A stretch of 64,000 nt of DNA from Planctomycetota bacterium (GCA_019456255.1 VRUG01000004.1:1-64000), one strand, 5' to 3'. Counted from the first letter of the stretch, positions 43,944 through 53,849 are shown. The notes: generated by a model from the letters alone, not told the origin. A program made the numbers and translations.

Positions 43944-44492
43944 ATGCAAGAAGATACAAAAGCAAAACTGGTGTTTTTTATTGTTGGCGCTCTTCTTTGG
44001 GCACTATGCGGTTCTATGGTCGGCATGACTAGTTTTAAACCAATTCTACCATTGGAAGAACTTTCTGAAAACCAAGAATTAGCCAACAAAATAATGAAAA
44101 TTTGGCTAGTAGTAGAGCTAAAGGCCGTGGGGATATGGGCAATATGTGGAGGGGTTTTGGGTATATTTATATCCAGACTCTATATATTTAGACCTTCATA
44201 TGAACACTTCTCCCCTGTGCCTAAGGTAGAAGGAATACCTCGTGGTTGCGGTCCGGAAACAATAGCAGAAATGAAGACGAGTTTCCATGCATGGGTTATT
44301 GGTATAATAATCGCGGTTTGTTTGGTAATTTTCGTCTTGCCATTACTAGAAAATCCTGATTTCGTGGTGGTTAATTCGCTTCATATTAGGATTATTATAG
44401 GGGTAATCGGAACTCTTCTCATGACGGTTCTTATTTTGCCTTTTTCTCTTAAAGTTCTATCTAAATTATTACTAAAGAGGCAAAATAAATGA
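43944..44492 (+). CDS. Four-helix membrane protein, unknown
   Basis: The 182-residue protein has four predicted membrane segments (about 7-28, 47-70, 109-128 and 144-172). A soluble loop lies between the second and third segments, with FSPVPKVEGIPRGCGPETIA. No family is recognised. Its stop overlaps the start of the NIF3-family gene by four bases (ATGA), so it belongs to the pab operon. Its base composition is more AT-rich than that of its neighbours, and it may be a recent insertion into the operon. Confidence 0.7.
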   Translation: MQEDTKAKLVFFIVGALLWALCGSMVGMTSFKPILPLEELSENQELANKIMKIWLVVELKAVGIWAICGGVLGIFISRLYIFRPSYEHFSPVPKVEGIPRGCGPETIAEMKTSFHAWVIGIIIAVCLVIFVLPLLENPDFVVVNSLHIRIIIGVIGTLLMTVLILPFSLKVLSKLLLKRQNK

Positions 44493-45601
44493 AGATAAAA
44501 CAAATCGCCGGGATAATAGAAAAAATCGCACCGCTTGGACTGGCCCTTGACTGGGATAATGTGGGATTGCTGGTCGGAGACAGTAACAAAAACATAAAAA
44601 ATATCCTGCTGACAATCGACATCACCGCTGACGTAATCGCAGAAGCTAAAAAATTAAAAACAGATTTGATCATCAGCTATCACCCTGTCATTTGGGACGG
44701 ACTGAAAACCGTAACGCCCAAAGGACAAGGCAGCGTTGTCTATGAACTCATTCGCTCGAACATTGCGGTCTTTTCGATACATACCGCACTTGATATTGCA
44801 GACGGCGGAGTCAATGACGAGTTAGCAAAGATAGTAGGAATCAAAAACGGTGAACCTATCGGCGATTACGTCTCGCCGCAGTCGGGTGACAATTACAAGA
44901 TGGTGGTTTTTGTTCCGCGAAAAGCTCTGGAGAAAGTGACAAACGCGATTTTCAAAGCTGGCGCCGGTTGGATAGGCAATTACAGTAATTGCGGATTCAC
45001 CGCAGACGGTGTGGGCAGTTTCAAACCGCTGCAAGGGGCAAATCCTGCTATCGGCAAAAAAAATAAATTAGAAAAAGTCGAAGAGACGAGGTTCGAGACG
45101 ATAGTGCCTGCAGATAAATTAGCTGACTGTGTCGCTGCGATACGAAAGGCACATCCATACGAAGAGCCCGCCTTTGATTGCTTTAAACTTTATAACGATA
45201 AAGATACTTTCGGGTTGGGCAGAATCGGAAAACTCGAAAAACCCACGCAACTAACCAGTATCATCAAAAAAATCAAGGCTGCCACCGGCGCGAAGGCTTT
45301 CGGTATTGTCGGAAAACAAAAAAGGCTTATCAAAAAAGCCGCTGTCTGCGCGGGTTCATGCGGAAAGATCATAAATACCGTCATCGCCGCAGGTTGCGAT
45401 TTGTATCTGACCGGCGAGCTCAAACATCACAACGCATTGGCTGCGCAAGAGGCCGGTTTGACCGCTATTTGCCTTAGCCACACAGTTTCTGAGAGATTCA
45501 TCCTGAAAAAGCTTGCGAAAAAACTGCAAAAAGATATAAAAGGGGTAACAATCAAGGTCAGTAAAACCGATAAGGACCCATTTGAATGGAAGAGAATATG
45601 A
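44489..45601 (+). CDS. NIF3-family dinuclear metal protein
   Basis: The 370-residue protein has the NIF3/YqfO metal-binding signatures SYHPVIWDGLK (about 69), SIHTALDIADGGVND (about 99) and, near the end, TGELKHHNAL and CLSHTVSERFILKKL. The length indicates a long form with a PII-like domain inserted in the middle. These proteins form hexameric rings; a GTP cyclohydrolase I type 2 role has been suggested in some species but is not settled. A folate context (pabB, pabC) fits that suggestion. Confidence 0.92.
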   Translation: MKIKQIAGIIEKIAPLGLALDWDNVGLLVGDSNKNIKNILLTIDITADVIAEAKKLKTDLIISYHPVIWDGLKTVTPKGQGSVVYELIRSNIAVFSIHTALDIADGGVNDELAKIVGIKNGEPIGDYVSPQSGDNYKMVVFVPRKALEKVTNAIFKAGAGWIGNYSNCGFTADGVGSFKPLQGANPAIGKKNKLEKVEETRFETIVPADKLADCVAAIRKAHPYEEPAFDCFKLYNDKDTFGLGRIGKLEKPTQLTSIIKKIKAATGAKAFGIVGKQKRLIKKAAVCAGSCGKIINTVIAAGCDLYLTGELKHHNALAAQEAGLTAICLSHTVSERFILKKLAKKLQKDIKGVTIKVSKTDKDPFEWKRI

Positions 45602-46371
45602 TACAGGAATTTGATGAAAAGGCCGAAGCTCAGACCACAGGAGAAGTTATCAGCGATGAGGAGCAGGATAAGCTAACTGAAGAAGTTGTAAGCGACGAAG
45701 AGCAGGCCCAGCAAACCAAAGAAGTTATCAGCGATGACCAGCAGGATAAGCAAACCGAAGAGGCTGAGATTGAACCCCTCGAGCAGCTTGAGATTGAAGA
45801 ATCACAACAAGCCGATGAACAGCCGCTGACCGAAACACCGGAAGATTTTGAAGTTACAATCGAATCGGTTGTCGAAGCGGTACTTTTTGCAAGCGATGAA
45901 CCCCTGACCGTTGCCAGACTTTCAAAAATTGTCGAAACCACAACAAAACAAGTTCGCGATTCGGTCAAAAGCCTTAACGAAAAATACACAGAAAACAAAA
46001 ACGCATTTCGCATCGAGCAAATCGCAGGCGGTTTTCAGATGCTCACCCTAAGCCCGTTCAATAACTGGCTTCGCAAACTGCTTCGTGCCCGTGACGAAAG
46101 CAAACTGAGCCCCGCAGCTTTGGAGACGCTCGCGATAATCGCGTACAAGCAGCCCTTAATCAGAGTTGACATCGAGACAATTCGCGGAGTGGCAGCCGGC
46201 GAGATGGTTAGAAGTTTGATGTACAAAGGACTGGTAAAAATCGTTGGCAGAGCCGAAGTTCTCGGCAGGCCCATGCTGTACGGCACGACGAAAAAATTCC
46301 TTGAGGTCTTCGGATTAAATACGCTAAAAGATTTACCGAAAATCGAAGAACTAAAGAAGCCTAACAGCTAA
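45598..46371 (+). CDS. scpB: Segregation and condensation protein B
   Basis: Residues from about 85 onward are the ScpB winged-helix pair: SVVEAVLFASDEPLTV, then LSPAALETLAIIAYKQPL and RGVAAGEMVRSLMYKGL. ScpB works with ScpA and SMC in chromosome compaction. The N-terminal 80 residues are acidic and include three 13-residue repeats (EVISDEEQDKLTE, EVVSDEEQAQQTK, EVISDDQQDKQTE), unusual for ScpB. I prefer the ATG at 45598, which overlaps the preceding stop (ATGA); 45586 is possible. ScpA is not in the window. Confidence 0.93.
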   Translation: MIQEFDEKAEAQTTGEVISDEEQDKLTEEVVSDEEQAQQTKEVISDDQQDKQTEEAEIEPLEQLEIEESQQADEQPLTETPEDFEVTIESVVEAVLFASDEPLTVARLSKIVETTTKQVRDSVKSLNEKYTENKNAFRIEQIAGGFQMLTLSPFNNWLRKLLRARDESKLSPAALETLAIIAYKQPLIRVDIETIRGVAAGEMVRSLMYKGLVKIVGRAEVLGRPMLYGTTKKFLEVFGLNTLKDLPKIEELKKPNS

Positions 46372-46477
46372 AAAAATGCGGTTAAACTTCTTAAAAAAGT
46401 TTTCTCCCCCATGCGATAACTCTCTGTTTTTCAAGCACTTAAACCATTTTATATCTTTACCAAAACCCTGTTTTTGC

Positions 46478-46506
46478 TTTACAATCGATTTGCGTATTGG
46501 TAGAAT
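46478..46506 (+). promoter_or_regulatory. Promoter of the kor operon
   Basis: TTTACA (46478-46483), a 17-bp spacer and TAGAAT (46501-46506) precede the ferredoxin-subunit start by 47 bp. It is the only good promoter-like pair in the scpB-korD gap. Confidence 0.6.
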
Positions 46507-46553
46507 CGTGCGTCGGGATTTACTTATAAAACTATCTGGACATAAAGACATAT

Positions 46554-46823
46554 ATGGCTGGCAAAATAACAATCAATGCGGAACGTTGCAAGGGCTGCGG
46601 GTTATGTGTGGCGGTTTGCCCCAACGGTTGTCTGGTTATTTCAAAAACCTCAAACCAAAACGGCTATTTTCCACCCGAAGCAAGATGCGAAAATTGTAAC
46701 GGCTGTGCGATGTGCGCCATTATCTGCGCCGATACTCTCATCGAGGTATACCGTGACAGCAATAATGTCATTACTATCGAACCTAAGAAAAGTAAAAAAA
46801 GTTTAGCTAAGGAAAAAGCGTGA
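46554..46823 (+). CDS. korD: 2-oxoacid:ferredoxin oxidoreductase delta subunit
   Basis: This 89-residue ferredoxin has two [4Fe-4S] motifs: CKGCGLCVAVCPNGC and CNGCAMCAIICAD. It passes electrons from the catalytic subunits to ferredoxin. The order D-A-B-C of the following genes is that of KorDABC or VorDABC. The stop overlaps the next start by four bases (GTGA). Confidence 0.93.
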   Translation: MAGKITINAERCKGCGLCVAVCPNGCLVISKTSNQNGYFPPEARCENCNGCAMCAIICADTLIEVYRDSNNVITIEPKKSKKSLAKEKA

Positions 46824-47875
46824 GCCCAAGAACCTTAATGACCGGCAACGAAGCGTTGGCAGAGGCGGCAATTATCGCCGGAGTTGACGCATACTTTGGC
46901 TACCCAATTACGCCTCAAAACGAAATCCCTGCATACATGTCAAAACGCATGCCGGAAGAAGGCAGGATTTTTGTTCAAAGCGAAAGTGAACTTGCAGCAA
47001 TTAACATGGTCTTCGGCGCAGCAGCGACAGGCAAAAGAGCTATGACAAGTTCATCCAGTCCAGGGGTTAGTTTGATGCAGGAAGGATTGAGCTACTTGGC
47101 AGGGGCAGAGTTGCCAAATGTAGTGGTCAACATAATGCGTGGAGGCCCGGGTCTGGGTAATATCGCTCCAACTCAGAGTGACTATTTTCAAGCCACTCGC
47201 GGCGGCGGACACGGAGATTACTACACGATTGTTTTGGCACCATCAACAGCACAGGAAATGGTAGATTACACTCAGCTTGCGTTTGACCTGGCTGATGAGT
47301 ACCGAATGACGGCAATGATTATAGCTGATGGAGTATTGGGGCAAATGATGGAGCCGGTCGTACTCGAGAAAAGACCAAAAAGAAAACTGCCCGCTAAGGA
47401 CTGGGCACTTACGGGAATGAAAAACCAGAAGCAAAAAGTTATCAAGTCCCTTTACCTGCCGGAAGGCACACTTGAAGAACACAACTGCAAGCTGCAGAAA
47501 AAGTATAAAAAAATAAAAGACAAGGAAGTGCTTTATGAACAGGACATGGTAGATGATGCTGACGTTGTTGTGGTCTCTTATGGAATCGTCGCTCGCTCTG
47601 TCCGCTCAGCGGTTAGAAAGGCACGAGAAGAGGGAATAAATGCCGGCTGGCTAAGGCCTATTACCCTTTGGCCTTTCCCTTCTAAACAAATAAGCAAAGC
47701 CGCAGAAAAAACAAAAACTATTCTTACCATTGAAATGTCATGCGGGCAGATGGTTGAAGACGTCAAATTAGCTGTTAACGGAAAAGTGCCTGTCGAATTT
47801 TTCGGCAGATGCGGCGGCGGCGTGCCGAGCGTTGATGAAATCCTGGAAAAAATTAAACATTATGCAAAGAAATAA
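46820..47875 (+). CDS. korA: 2-oxoacid:ferredoxin oxidoreductase alpha subunit
   Basis: The 351-residue protein starts at a GTG overlapping the korD stop. It has the pyrimidine-binding and domain II features: GNEALAEAAIIAGVDAYFGY, then ITPQNEIPAYM, SSSPGVSLMQEGLSYLAGAE, MRGGPGLGN and a C-terminal CGQMVEDVKLAV. This is the KorA/VorB-type subunit of a four-subunit enzyme that oxidatively decarboxylates 2-oxoglutarate or branched 2-oxoacids to acyl-CoA in anaerobes. Substrate choice cannot be fixed from sequence. Confidence 0.92.
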   Translation: MSPRTLMTGNEALAEAAIIAGVDAYFGYPITPQNEIPAYMSKRMPEEGRIFVQSESELAAINMVFGAAATGKRAMTSSSSPGVSLMQEGLSYLAGAELPNVVVNIMRGGPGLGNIAPTQSDYFQATRGGGHGDYYTIVLAPSTAQEMVDYTQLAFDLADEYRMTAMIIADGVLGQMMEPVVLEKRPKRKLPAKDWALTGMKNQKQKVIKSLYLPEGTLEEHNCKLQKKYKKIKDKEVLYEQDMVDDADVVVVSYGIVARSVRSAVRKAREEGINAGWLRPITLWPFPSKQISKAAEKTKTILTIEMSCGQMVEDVKLAVNGKVPVEFFGRCGGGVPSVDEILEKIKHYAKK

Positions 47876-47876
47876 T

Positions 47877-48611
47877 ATGCAGGCTGTATTCGAAAGAACA
47901 CCGATATTGAAGGATTGCCCGACACATTATTGTCCGGGCTGTGGACATGGTATCGCACATCGATTACTTGCCGAAACTATCCATGAGTTTGATATCGTAG
48001 ACAGGACCATCGGAATAGCGCCTATAGGTTGTTCGGTACTGGCCTATGATTATATCGATAATGATATGCTTGAAGTGGCACACGGCAGAGCGCCAGCGGC
48101 GGCAACTGGAATGAAAAGAACAAATCCTGACAAGATTATCTACTCCTATCAAGGCGATGGCGATCTGGCTGCTATAGGAACAGGCGAAATCGTTCACGCC
48201 GCTCATCGAGGCGAGCAGATAACAGTTATATTTATTAATAACGCTGTCTTTGGAATGACTGGCGGACAGATGGCACCGACCACTATGCTCGGACAGGTGA
48301 CCGCTACTTCGCCAAGTGGAAGAGATGCACTTAATCAGGGCTATCCGCTGCAGATTTCAGAGATGCTGGCAACTATCCCCGGGGTCGGCTATATTGAAAG
48401 ATGCGCCCTTTCAGATGTAGCACATATAAAGAAGACCAAAAAAGCGATTAAGCACGCTTTTAAGAGACAAATTGATAATGAGCCGGGACTCTCACTGGTC
48501 GAGATACTTTCGCCATGTCCGACATACTGGAGGATGTCACCGGTGATGGCTATGGAATGGATAAATCAAGAGATGGTAAAGGTTTTCCCGTTGGGATGTT
48601 TAAAGGGCTGA
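47877..48611 (+). CDS. korB: 2-oxoacid:ferredoxin oxidoreductase beta subunit
   Basis: The 244-residue protein binds thiamine diphosphate: HYCPGCGHGIAHRLL (CxxC) near the start, then SYQGDGDLAAIGTGE and FINNAVFGMTGGQMAPTT, the ThDP/Mg motif and glycine-rich loop. I prefer the ATG at 47877, one base after the korA stop. An ATG at 47862 in the overlap is also possible. The C-terminal FPLGCLKG is usual. It pairs with KorA to form the active site. Confidence 0.92.
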   Translation: MQAVFERTPILKDCPTHYCPGCGHGIAHRLLAETIHEFDIVDRTIGIAPIGCSVLAYDYIDNDMLEVAHGRAPAAATGMKRTNPDKIIYSYQGDGDLAAIGTGEIVHAAHRGEQITVIFINNAVFGMTGGQMAPTTMLGQVTATSPSGRDALNQGYPLQISEMLATIPGVGYIERCALSDVAHIKKTKKAIKHAFKRQIDNEPGLSLVEILSPCPTYWRMSPVMAMEWINQEMVKVFPLGCLKG

Positions 48612-48614
48612 AAA

Positions 48615-49181
48615 ATGGCAAAAAAAAATCTCTATGAGGAGATTATCATCGCTGGCTTCGGTGGACAGGGAATTATGCTGGCAGGTAAATTGCTGGCGCA
48701 GACAGCGATGGATAATGGCAAAGAAGTAACATACATGCCCTCATACGGCGCAGAAGTTCGAGGCGGAACCGCAAACTGCATGGTTGTAATTTCAGATGAA
48801 TCTATCGCCTCGCCGCTTGTCACCGAGCCCGACACTCTTATCGCTATGAACAAGGCGTCACTGAACAAATTCGCCAACCGCGTAAAACCGGGTGGACTTT
48901 TAATCATGAACAGTTCCTTGATTAACACCGAACCAAAACTTGATGATACAATTGAAATCATCTCGATACCTGCCGACCAGATTGCACTGGAACTCGGTAG
49001 CGGCAGAAGTGCTAACATGGTCGCATTGGGACTATATCTGCAAAAACGTGAGCTGTTAACTGCCGAAGCTGCGGCGAAAAGTCTTCCCGATATATTAGCA
49101 AAGCGGCATCATAAAACATTACCGGTCAATATCGAGGCGCTTAAGCAAGGTGCTGAATTTGCAAAAGGCTGTACGGTCTAA
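48615..49181 (+). CDS. korC: 2-oxoacid:ferredoxin oxidoreductase gamma subunit
   Basis: The 188-residue subunit has the signature GFGGQGIMLAGKLLAQTA followed by SYGAEVRGGTANCMVVISD and LIAMNKASLNKFA. It completes the four-subunit set begun at 46554. It starts 3 bp after korB, which indicates one transcript. The next gene, an ExbD homologue, is only 5 bp downstream. Confidence 0.93.
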   Translation: MAKKNLYEEIIIAGFGGQGIMLAGKLLAQTAMDNGKEVTYMPSYGAEVRGGTANCMVVISDESIASPLVTEPDTLIAMNKASLNKFANRVKPGGLLIMNSSLINTEPKLDDTIEIISIPADQIALELGSGRSANMVALGLYLQKRELLTAEAAAKSLPDILAKRHHKTLPVNIEALKQGAEFAKGCTV

Positions 49182-49186
49182 CTAAT

Positions 49187-49678
49187 ATGGAAACATCAAA
49201 GCCAGAATCTATGCAGACACGCATTGTTAAAAGCATTTCCGAACGTAGGGAGCCTTTTAGCCTGCGAATGGCGCCGATGATAGACATTATTTTTCTGCTT
49301 CTGATTTTTTTCCTTGTAGCTGCAAAATGGCGACCACAGGAAAGCTTCCTACCCTTTCAATTACCAACCGCACAGGCTGATATGGCAACAATCGCAAAGG
49401 CTGAACCGTTGCTCGTATATATTATCGCAACAGAGACCGGCTGCAAGGTCAGTATGGGCCAGACTGAAACTATCGAAATTCAAGACCAAAGCATCGAAGA
49501 AAATCTGGCCGCACTGATGGAAAAAATGAAAAATACCATGATAGAACAAAAAAGATATACAAGCGACCCCGTTGAAATCATCTGCCAGCCTGATGTAAAA
49601 TGGGAATATGTCTCGAAAATATATAACGTGTTCTTCGGTGCAGGATTGACTGATATTACTTTTACGATGACACAATAA
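49187..49678 (+). CDS. ExbD/TolR-family protein (orphan)
   Basis: This 163-residue protein has one membrane segment (about 29-45, with MIDIIFLLLIFFLVAAKW, carrying the conserved proton-path Asp) and a C-terminal periplasmic domain of about 110 residues. ExbD proteins pair with ExbB to use the proton gradient. Here no exbB is beside it, unlike the set at 53367-54701. It is 5 bp downstream of korC and may be cotranscribed with the kor genes and the next gene. It may use the ExbB encoded at 53856. Confidence 0.85.
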   Translation: METSKPESMQTRIVKSISERREPFSLRMAPMIDIIFLLLIFFLVAAKWRPQESFLPFQLPTAQADMATIAKAEPLLVYIIATETGCKVSMGQTETIEIQDQSIEENLAALMEKMKNTMIEQKRYTSDPVEIICQPDVKWEYVSKIYNVFFGAGLTDITFTMTQ

Positions 49679-49715
49679 CATCTGCTAAAAAATATATAGG
49701 AACAGGAAACAGATT

Positions 49716-51992
49716 TTGAAAACCGAAGAACTGATTTTAGTTGGTGGCCTTGTATTTCTCCTCTGCACTGCGGGGCTATGTGATAATCTGCCTACTGCCG
49801 AAGACATAGAAAGCCTCTCTCAAAGCACTAAAGAGGCACACGATGCTTTTTCACGCGATAGCTATCAGCTCAGACTAAGATACAATTATGCCGACAAGTC
49901 CTTAACACCGCACGAACGTGACCAGCTTGAAAAAATTGCCAAAACCGCAAGTGACCTGTTTGGAACAATTGCCCTGTCGCAGCAAGATTTAAAACAAAAA
50001 ATTGAAGATTATCAGGGCGAGGACTGGGAAAATAAATACGGCAATACCAAACTTTGGAGAAAGCTAACTACAAATCTTTTAGAAACCAAATATAATAAAT
50101 GTCAGGTAGACTATTATCTGGCACTGACAGAAGATGGGCCAGAGAAAAACAAAATATTAAATGCCCTGCTCGATAATATAAAATCCCTCAGTAACAGTTC
50201 CAAGTCGCCAGGTCTGCTGATATTAAAAGCAAAAACTTACAGCCTGCTTTCGCATACAAACCCGTCATATAATATCCTGGCCAAAAAACTGCTTGATGAA
50301 CTCGCCGAACGATTCGATGTCGCAAGAAATATAAGCTTCACAGCCAAAGTGGAAAGAATAAACTTACTCGGCGAAAAAGAACCCGGACACCTGAGAAAAC
50401 TCTCTGGAGAGCTTATGGTCAGCAGCTGGGAACCTGACACCGAGTTGATTTTGAAAATCGCATTTTTACAGCGGAGAATGGGGCAAACCCAGGACCTTGA
50501 GAAAACAGTAATTGCCTGGCCAAAAATACAGCAGCCTCTCGGAACCCTGATACTTGAAGATCTAAATAACGCCAACCGGGCAAATGAATTAGACAAAACC
50601 CTTGAAAAACTAAGCGTAGTTGAAGCCGAACTCGCCGCACAAACTGTATGGAGAGAGAGAACTGAAAAGCATGTCCCCTTAATGAAGGCCTTAATACGGA
50701 ACAAGAAATTCCGAACACCTTTGACGTTATATGTCACTGCCACCAGGTCCGCTCGGGACCAACCAATAAAGTCGATGAAACTTTTAGTAGAAGCAAGTCA
50801 ACTCCAGCAGCAAAAACAAAACAACTTCCTAACGTTATCAGCTTCTAAAATCGCGGAACAAACTGCCCAGTATGCTGTACCGATATTCGACCTTCACAAA
50901 AATCAATGTGACTTTGCTGTCGAAATTTTTGATAATTACAAAAAACTCTCCGATAACACAATGGATGGTAAAATACAATATTACTATGTAGACATCTTCG
51001 AAAACTGCGGCAACAAAGACAAAGCTAATGAGATTTTAAAAAACCTTGCAACAACAGATGACAGCTTCTATGGCAAAACGGCAAAATTCGATCTAATCTT
51101 AAACAAAATAAATACGCCTAAATCACGAAAAAAACTCACGGAAAAAGAAATACTCGAATATCTGGAAAAATTAAAAGTATTAATTTCAACTCTTAGCAAC
51201 AGTGACCAAAAAGAAAACAAATTACGTAAGCAGGCAATAATAATCTACTGCCGTACACTTCTGGGCTCCGGCAAGGAAATTGATACCAATACAGTTTTGA
51301 AATTTCTCGACACGCTTGAACCATCAGAAGGCGCAGGTTATAACTTGTTTAAATCAAAGGCCATGATGCAGCTTGGCAAATTCAGAGATGCCGCAAACTA
51401 CATGCAAAAGGCTGTGGATTTCAATAATTGCCAAAATGGCCGCAACGCAATAGGGCTTGTCGGAAATGTAATCTGGGAAATTGACCTCTTTGAAAACGAT
51501 TTGACATTTTTACAACACTGCAAAAAATTGGCCGCTTACGGTTACAAGTGTTTCGGGACCGAGCAAAACGCTCTGATATTGGCAGAGATATTCATACTCA
51601 CCGCAGAAAAACAACAAGACAAGCTCTTGAAGGCTGAGAAATTACTGCAAAAAATAGCAAATATTGAATCTGTTAATAAGCGGGTTTTACTTCGATGCCG
51701 CGCAAGGCTGATGGCAGAACAAGACAAATTCGAAGAAGCTGCGAAATTATGGGCAAAAATCAGCTCAATGCTGACAACCGCGTCGCCCTCGGAAAATACC
51801 AGAAGCTGGGCATGGTGGAGAGCAAAGTATTATCAGCTTTACTGCTGGTCAAGGTCATCTACCGCAAAAAATGCCGATATCCTGCACAACATCGAGGTAC
51901 TCCAGAACAGCTTTGCCTCGGTACCCCAACTATGGGCAGAAAAATTAAGTTTGTTAAAACAGCGAACCAACGAGCTGGAAAACGGTACTTAA
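49716..51992 (+). CDS. Exported TPR-like protein, unknown
   Basis: The start is a TTG at 49716 preceded by ACAGGAAACAG; no ATG lies near the signal peptide. The 758-residue product has a short signal peptide (about 5-22, ending GLC) and a long alpha-helical repeat region with TPR-like helix pairs (for example GYNLFKSKAMMQLGKFRDAA and LMAEQDKFEEAAKLWAKI). The repeats are too degenerate to count with certainty. It follows the ExbD gene, so a function in an envelope machine with it is possible. Confidence 0.72.
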   Translation: MKTEELILVGGLVFLLCTAGLCDNLPTAEDIESLSQSTKEAHDAFSRDSYQLRLRYNYADKSLTPHERDQLEKIAKTASDLFGTIALSQQDLKQKIEDYQGEDWENKYGNTKLWRKLTTNLLETKYNKCQVDYYLALTEDGPEKNKILNALLDNIKSLSNSSKSPGLLILKAKTYSLLSHTNPSYNILAKKLLDELAERFDVARNISFTAKVERINLLGEKEPGHLRKLSGELMVSSWEPDTELILKIAFLQRRMGQTQDLEKTVIAWPKIQQPLGTLILEDLNNANRANELDKTLEKLSVVEAELAAQTVWRERTEKHVPLMKALIRNKKFRTPLTLYVTATRSARDQPIKSMKLLVEASQLQQQKQNNFLTLSASKIAEQTAQYAVPIFDLHKNQCDFAVEIFDNYKKLSDNTMDGKIQYYYVDIFENCGNKDKANEILKNLATTDDSFYGKTAKFDLILNKINTPKSRKKLTEKEILEYLEKLKVLISTLSNSDQKENKLRKQAIIIYCRTLLGSGKEIDTNTVLKFLDTLEPSEGAGYNLFKSKAMMQLGKFRDAANYMQKAVDFNNCQNGRNAIGLVGNVIWEIDLFENDLTFLQHCKKLAAYGYKCFGTEQNALILAEIFILTAEKQQDKLLKAEKLLQKIANIESVNKRVLLRCRARLMAEQDKFEEAAKLWAKISSMLTTASPSENTRSWAWWRAKYYQLYCWSRSSTAKNADILHNIEVLQNSFASVPQLWAEKLSLLKQRTNELENGT

Positions 51993-52083
51993 TATGGTAA
52001 TCTGGTTAAATTGACTTGCCTCAATGAGCGACAGGAGGTAAAATACGCCAGCAATGCTAAGTTTTTGAAAACAGGGTATAAAA

Positions 52084-53352
52084 ATGGCAAAAGAATTGGA
52101 TAGTGGAAAAAAAGCGATTTGCAGCTTTTGCGGCAGAGCGGGCGGCCAGACAGACACTTTCATCGAAGGGCCAAGTAACGTCTTTATCTGTCCGGAATGC
52201 GTCGACCTGTGCCACAACATCATCGTGCAAAACAATAAAAAGCAAAGTAAGCTCGCACTTGACCTTAACGAGATGCCAAAGCCCCGCGAAATAAAGGAAT
52301 ACCTCGATGAATACGTGATTGGACAGGACATGGCAAAAAAATATTTGTCCGTCGCCGTTTACAATCATTACAAAAGACTCATTCACACCGACAGTGACAG
52401 CGATGTGGAAATTGACAAATCAAACGTGCTTTTGATTGGCCCGACAGGTTCAGGGAAAACTCTTCTTGCAAAGACACTGGCAAGATTTTTGAAGGTGCCT
52501 TTCGCGATATGTGATGCGACAACCGTCACCGAAGCCGGCTATGTAGGTGAAGACGTCGAGAATTTTCTGCTTAGACTGGTACAGTCGGCTGATTACAATG
52601 TAGAAGCTGCACAAAGAGGTATTGTTTATATTGACGAAATAGATAAACTCGGCAAGACAAGCCAAAACGTCTCAATCACACGTGACGTTTCAGGCGAAGG
52701 TGTTCAGCAGGCGCTTTTGAAAATGCTCGAAGGCACCACTGCGAATATTCCACCGCAAGGCGGAAGAAAACACCCCGAACAATCATACATACAAATTGAC
52801 ACCACTCAAATATTGTTCATTTGCGGCGGAACATTTGTCGGGCTCGAAAATATTATCAAGAAAAGACTTGGTAAAAAAATGATTGGTTTTGGCTCCGAAC
52901 TCGGTGCTTTAGCTGACGAAAAAAACGAATACAGTGACATAATCGTACAGGCCATCCCTGAAGATGTGATTGAATACGGGATGATTCCGGAAATGATAGG
53001 CAGACTGCCGGTCATTTCAACTCTTACCGCACTTGACGAACAGGCACTTATAGAAATTCTTACAAAGCCTAAAAATGCTCTTGTGAAACAATATATGAAA
53101 TTCTTCGAGATGGAAAATGCTGAACTTCAATTTACCGATGACGGGCTGCACGCATTAGCGAAAAAAGCCCTTGAGCGCGACACTGGTGCAAGGGCACTAC
53201 GCTCGATTGCCGAGGAATTGATGCTTGATTTGATGTATCAGCTGCCAGAAGAATCCATTCATGCCAAATACGTAATCACGCGTGACATTGTCGAGGGAAA
53301 GACCAAGCTTGCCAAGGCAAAACAAAAACAAACCAAAAAAGAATCCGCATAA
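52084..53352 (+). CDS. clpX: ATP-dependent protease ATP-binding subunit
   Basis: The 422-residue AAA+ unfoldase has the N-terminal zinc-binding domain (Cys13, Cys16, Cys36, Cys39; CSFCGR and CPEC), Walker A GPTGSGKT (119-126) and Walker [11 protein letters not shown]. The pore-loop region (GYVGEDVEN) and the IGF-type loop for ClpP docking (KKMIGFGSE) follow. It delivers proteins to ClpP. clpP is not in this window. It starts about 90 bp downstream of the TPR-like gene and converges with the ExbD gene at 53367. Confidence 0.97.
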   Translation: MAKELDSGKKAICSFCGRAGGQTDTFIEGPSNVFICPECVDLCHNIIVQNNKKQSKLALDLNEMPKPREIKEYLDEYVIGQDMAKKYLSVAVYNHYKRLIHTDSDSDVEIDKSNVLLIGPTGSGKTLLAKTLARFLKVPFAICDATTVTEAGYVGEDVENFLLRLVQSADYNVEAAQRGIVYIDEIDKLGKTSQNVSITRDVSGEGVQQALLKMLEGTTANIPPQGGRKHPEQSYIQIDTTQILFICGGTFVGLENIIKKRLGKKMIGFGSELGALADEKNEYSDIIVQAIPEDVIEYGMIPEMIGRLPVISTLTALDEQALIEILTKPKNALVKQYMKFFEMENAELQFTDDGLHALAKKALERDTGARALRSIAEELMLDLMYQLPEESIHAKYVITRDIVEGKTKLAKAKQKQTKKESA

Positions 53353-53366
53353 ACATTCTTCAATCT

Positions 53367-53849
53367 CTATTGCAAATCGGGACGCTTTTGTTTCATAGTT
53401 GCCAACTGCACATCAGTAGCGTTGCTGGCGGCAACGGCGGCGAGGGCATACTGGGCATCGGAAAAATAAATATCCTTGTCTATTCGAAGCGTAACTATTT
53501 TGGCATCTATGGGCGAATCTTTTAAACGAACATCAATCAAACCCGCCAATTTCTCAACCAACGCCAAACGGCTTGCCGCAGTGACTCGTTGAGAACCAAC
53601 TGCAAAACCAACTCCATCATCGTCCGTTTTCATAACAGTAACGGTAGTTAAACCGCTCTTAGACTCAGTTGCACTTTGAGCGTAATCGCAATTATCAGGG
53701 ACATTGACAGGAAAATTTTCCGCTTCGATGAACTGGCAAACCACCAGAAAAAATATTATAAGCAAAAACACAATGTCTATAATCGGTGTCATGTTGAACG
53801 AACCCGACCGGCCCAAACGTCGAAAATGACTTGTGTTTATAAAAGGCAT
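53367..53849 (-). CDS. exbD: ExbD/TolR-family protein
   Basis: This 160-residue protein has the proton-channel segment MTPIIDIVFLLIIFFLVVCQ (about 20-39, with the conserved Asp) and a periplasmic domain ending TMKQKRPDLQ. It is the third gene of a minus-strand set VWA-ExbB-ExbD (gaps of 15 and 6 bp). Together ExbB and ExbD make the energising motor. It is the second ExbD in this window. Confidence 0.9.
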   Translation of the reverse strand: MPFINTSHFRRLGRSGSFNMTPIIDIVFLLIIFFLVVCQFIEAENFPVNVPDNCDYAQSATESKSGLTTVTVMKTDDDGVGFAVGSQRVTAASRLALVEKLAGLIDVRLKDSPIDAKIVTLRIDKDIYFSDAQYALAAVAASNATDVQLATMKQKRPDLQ

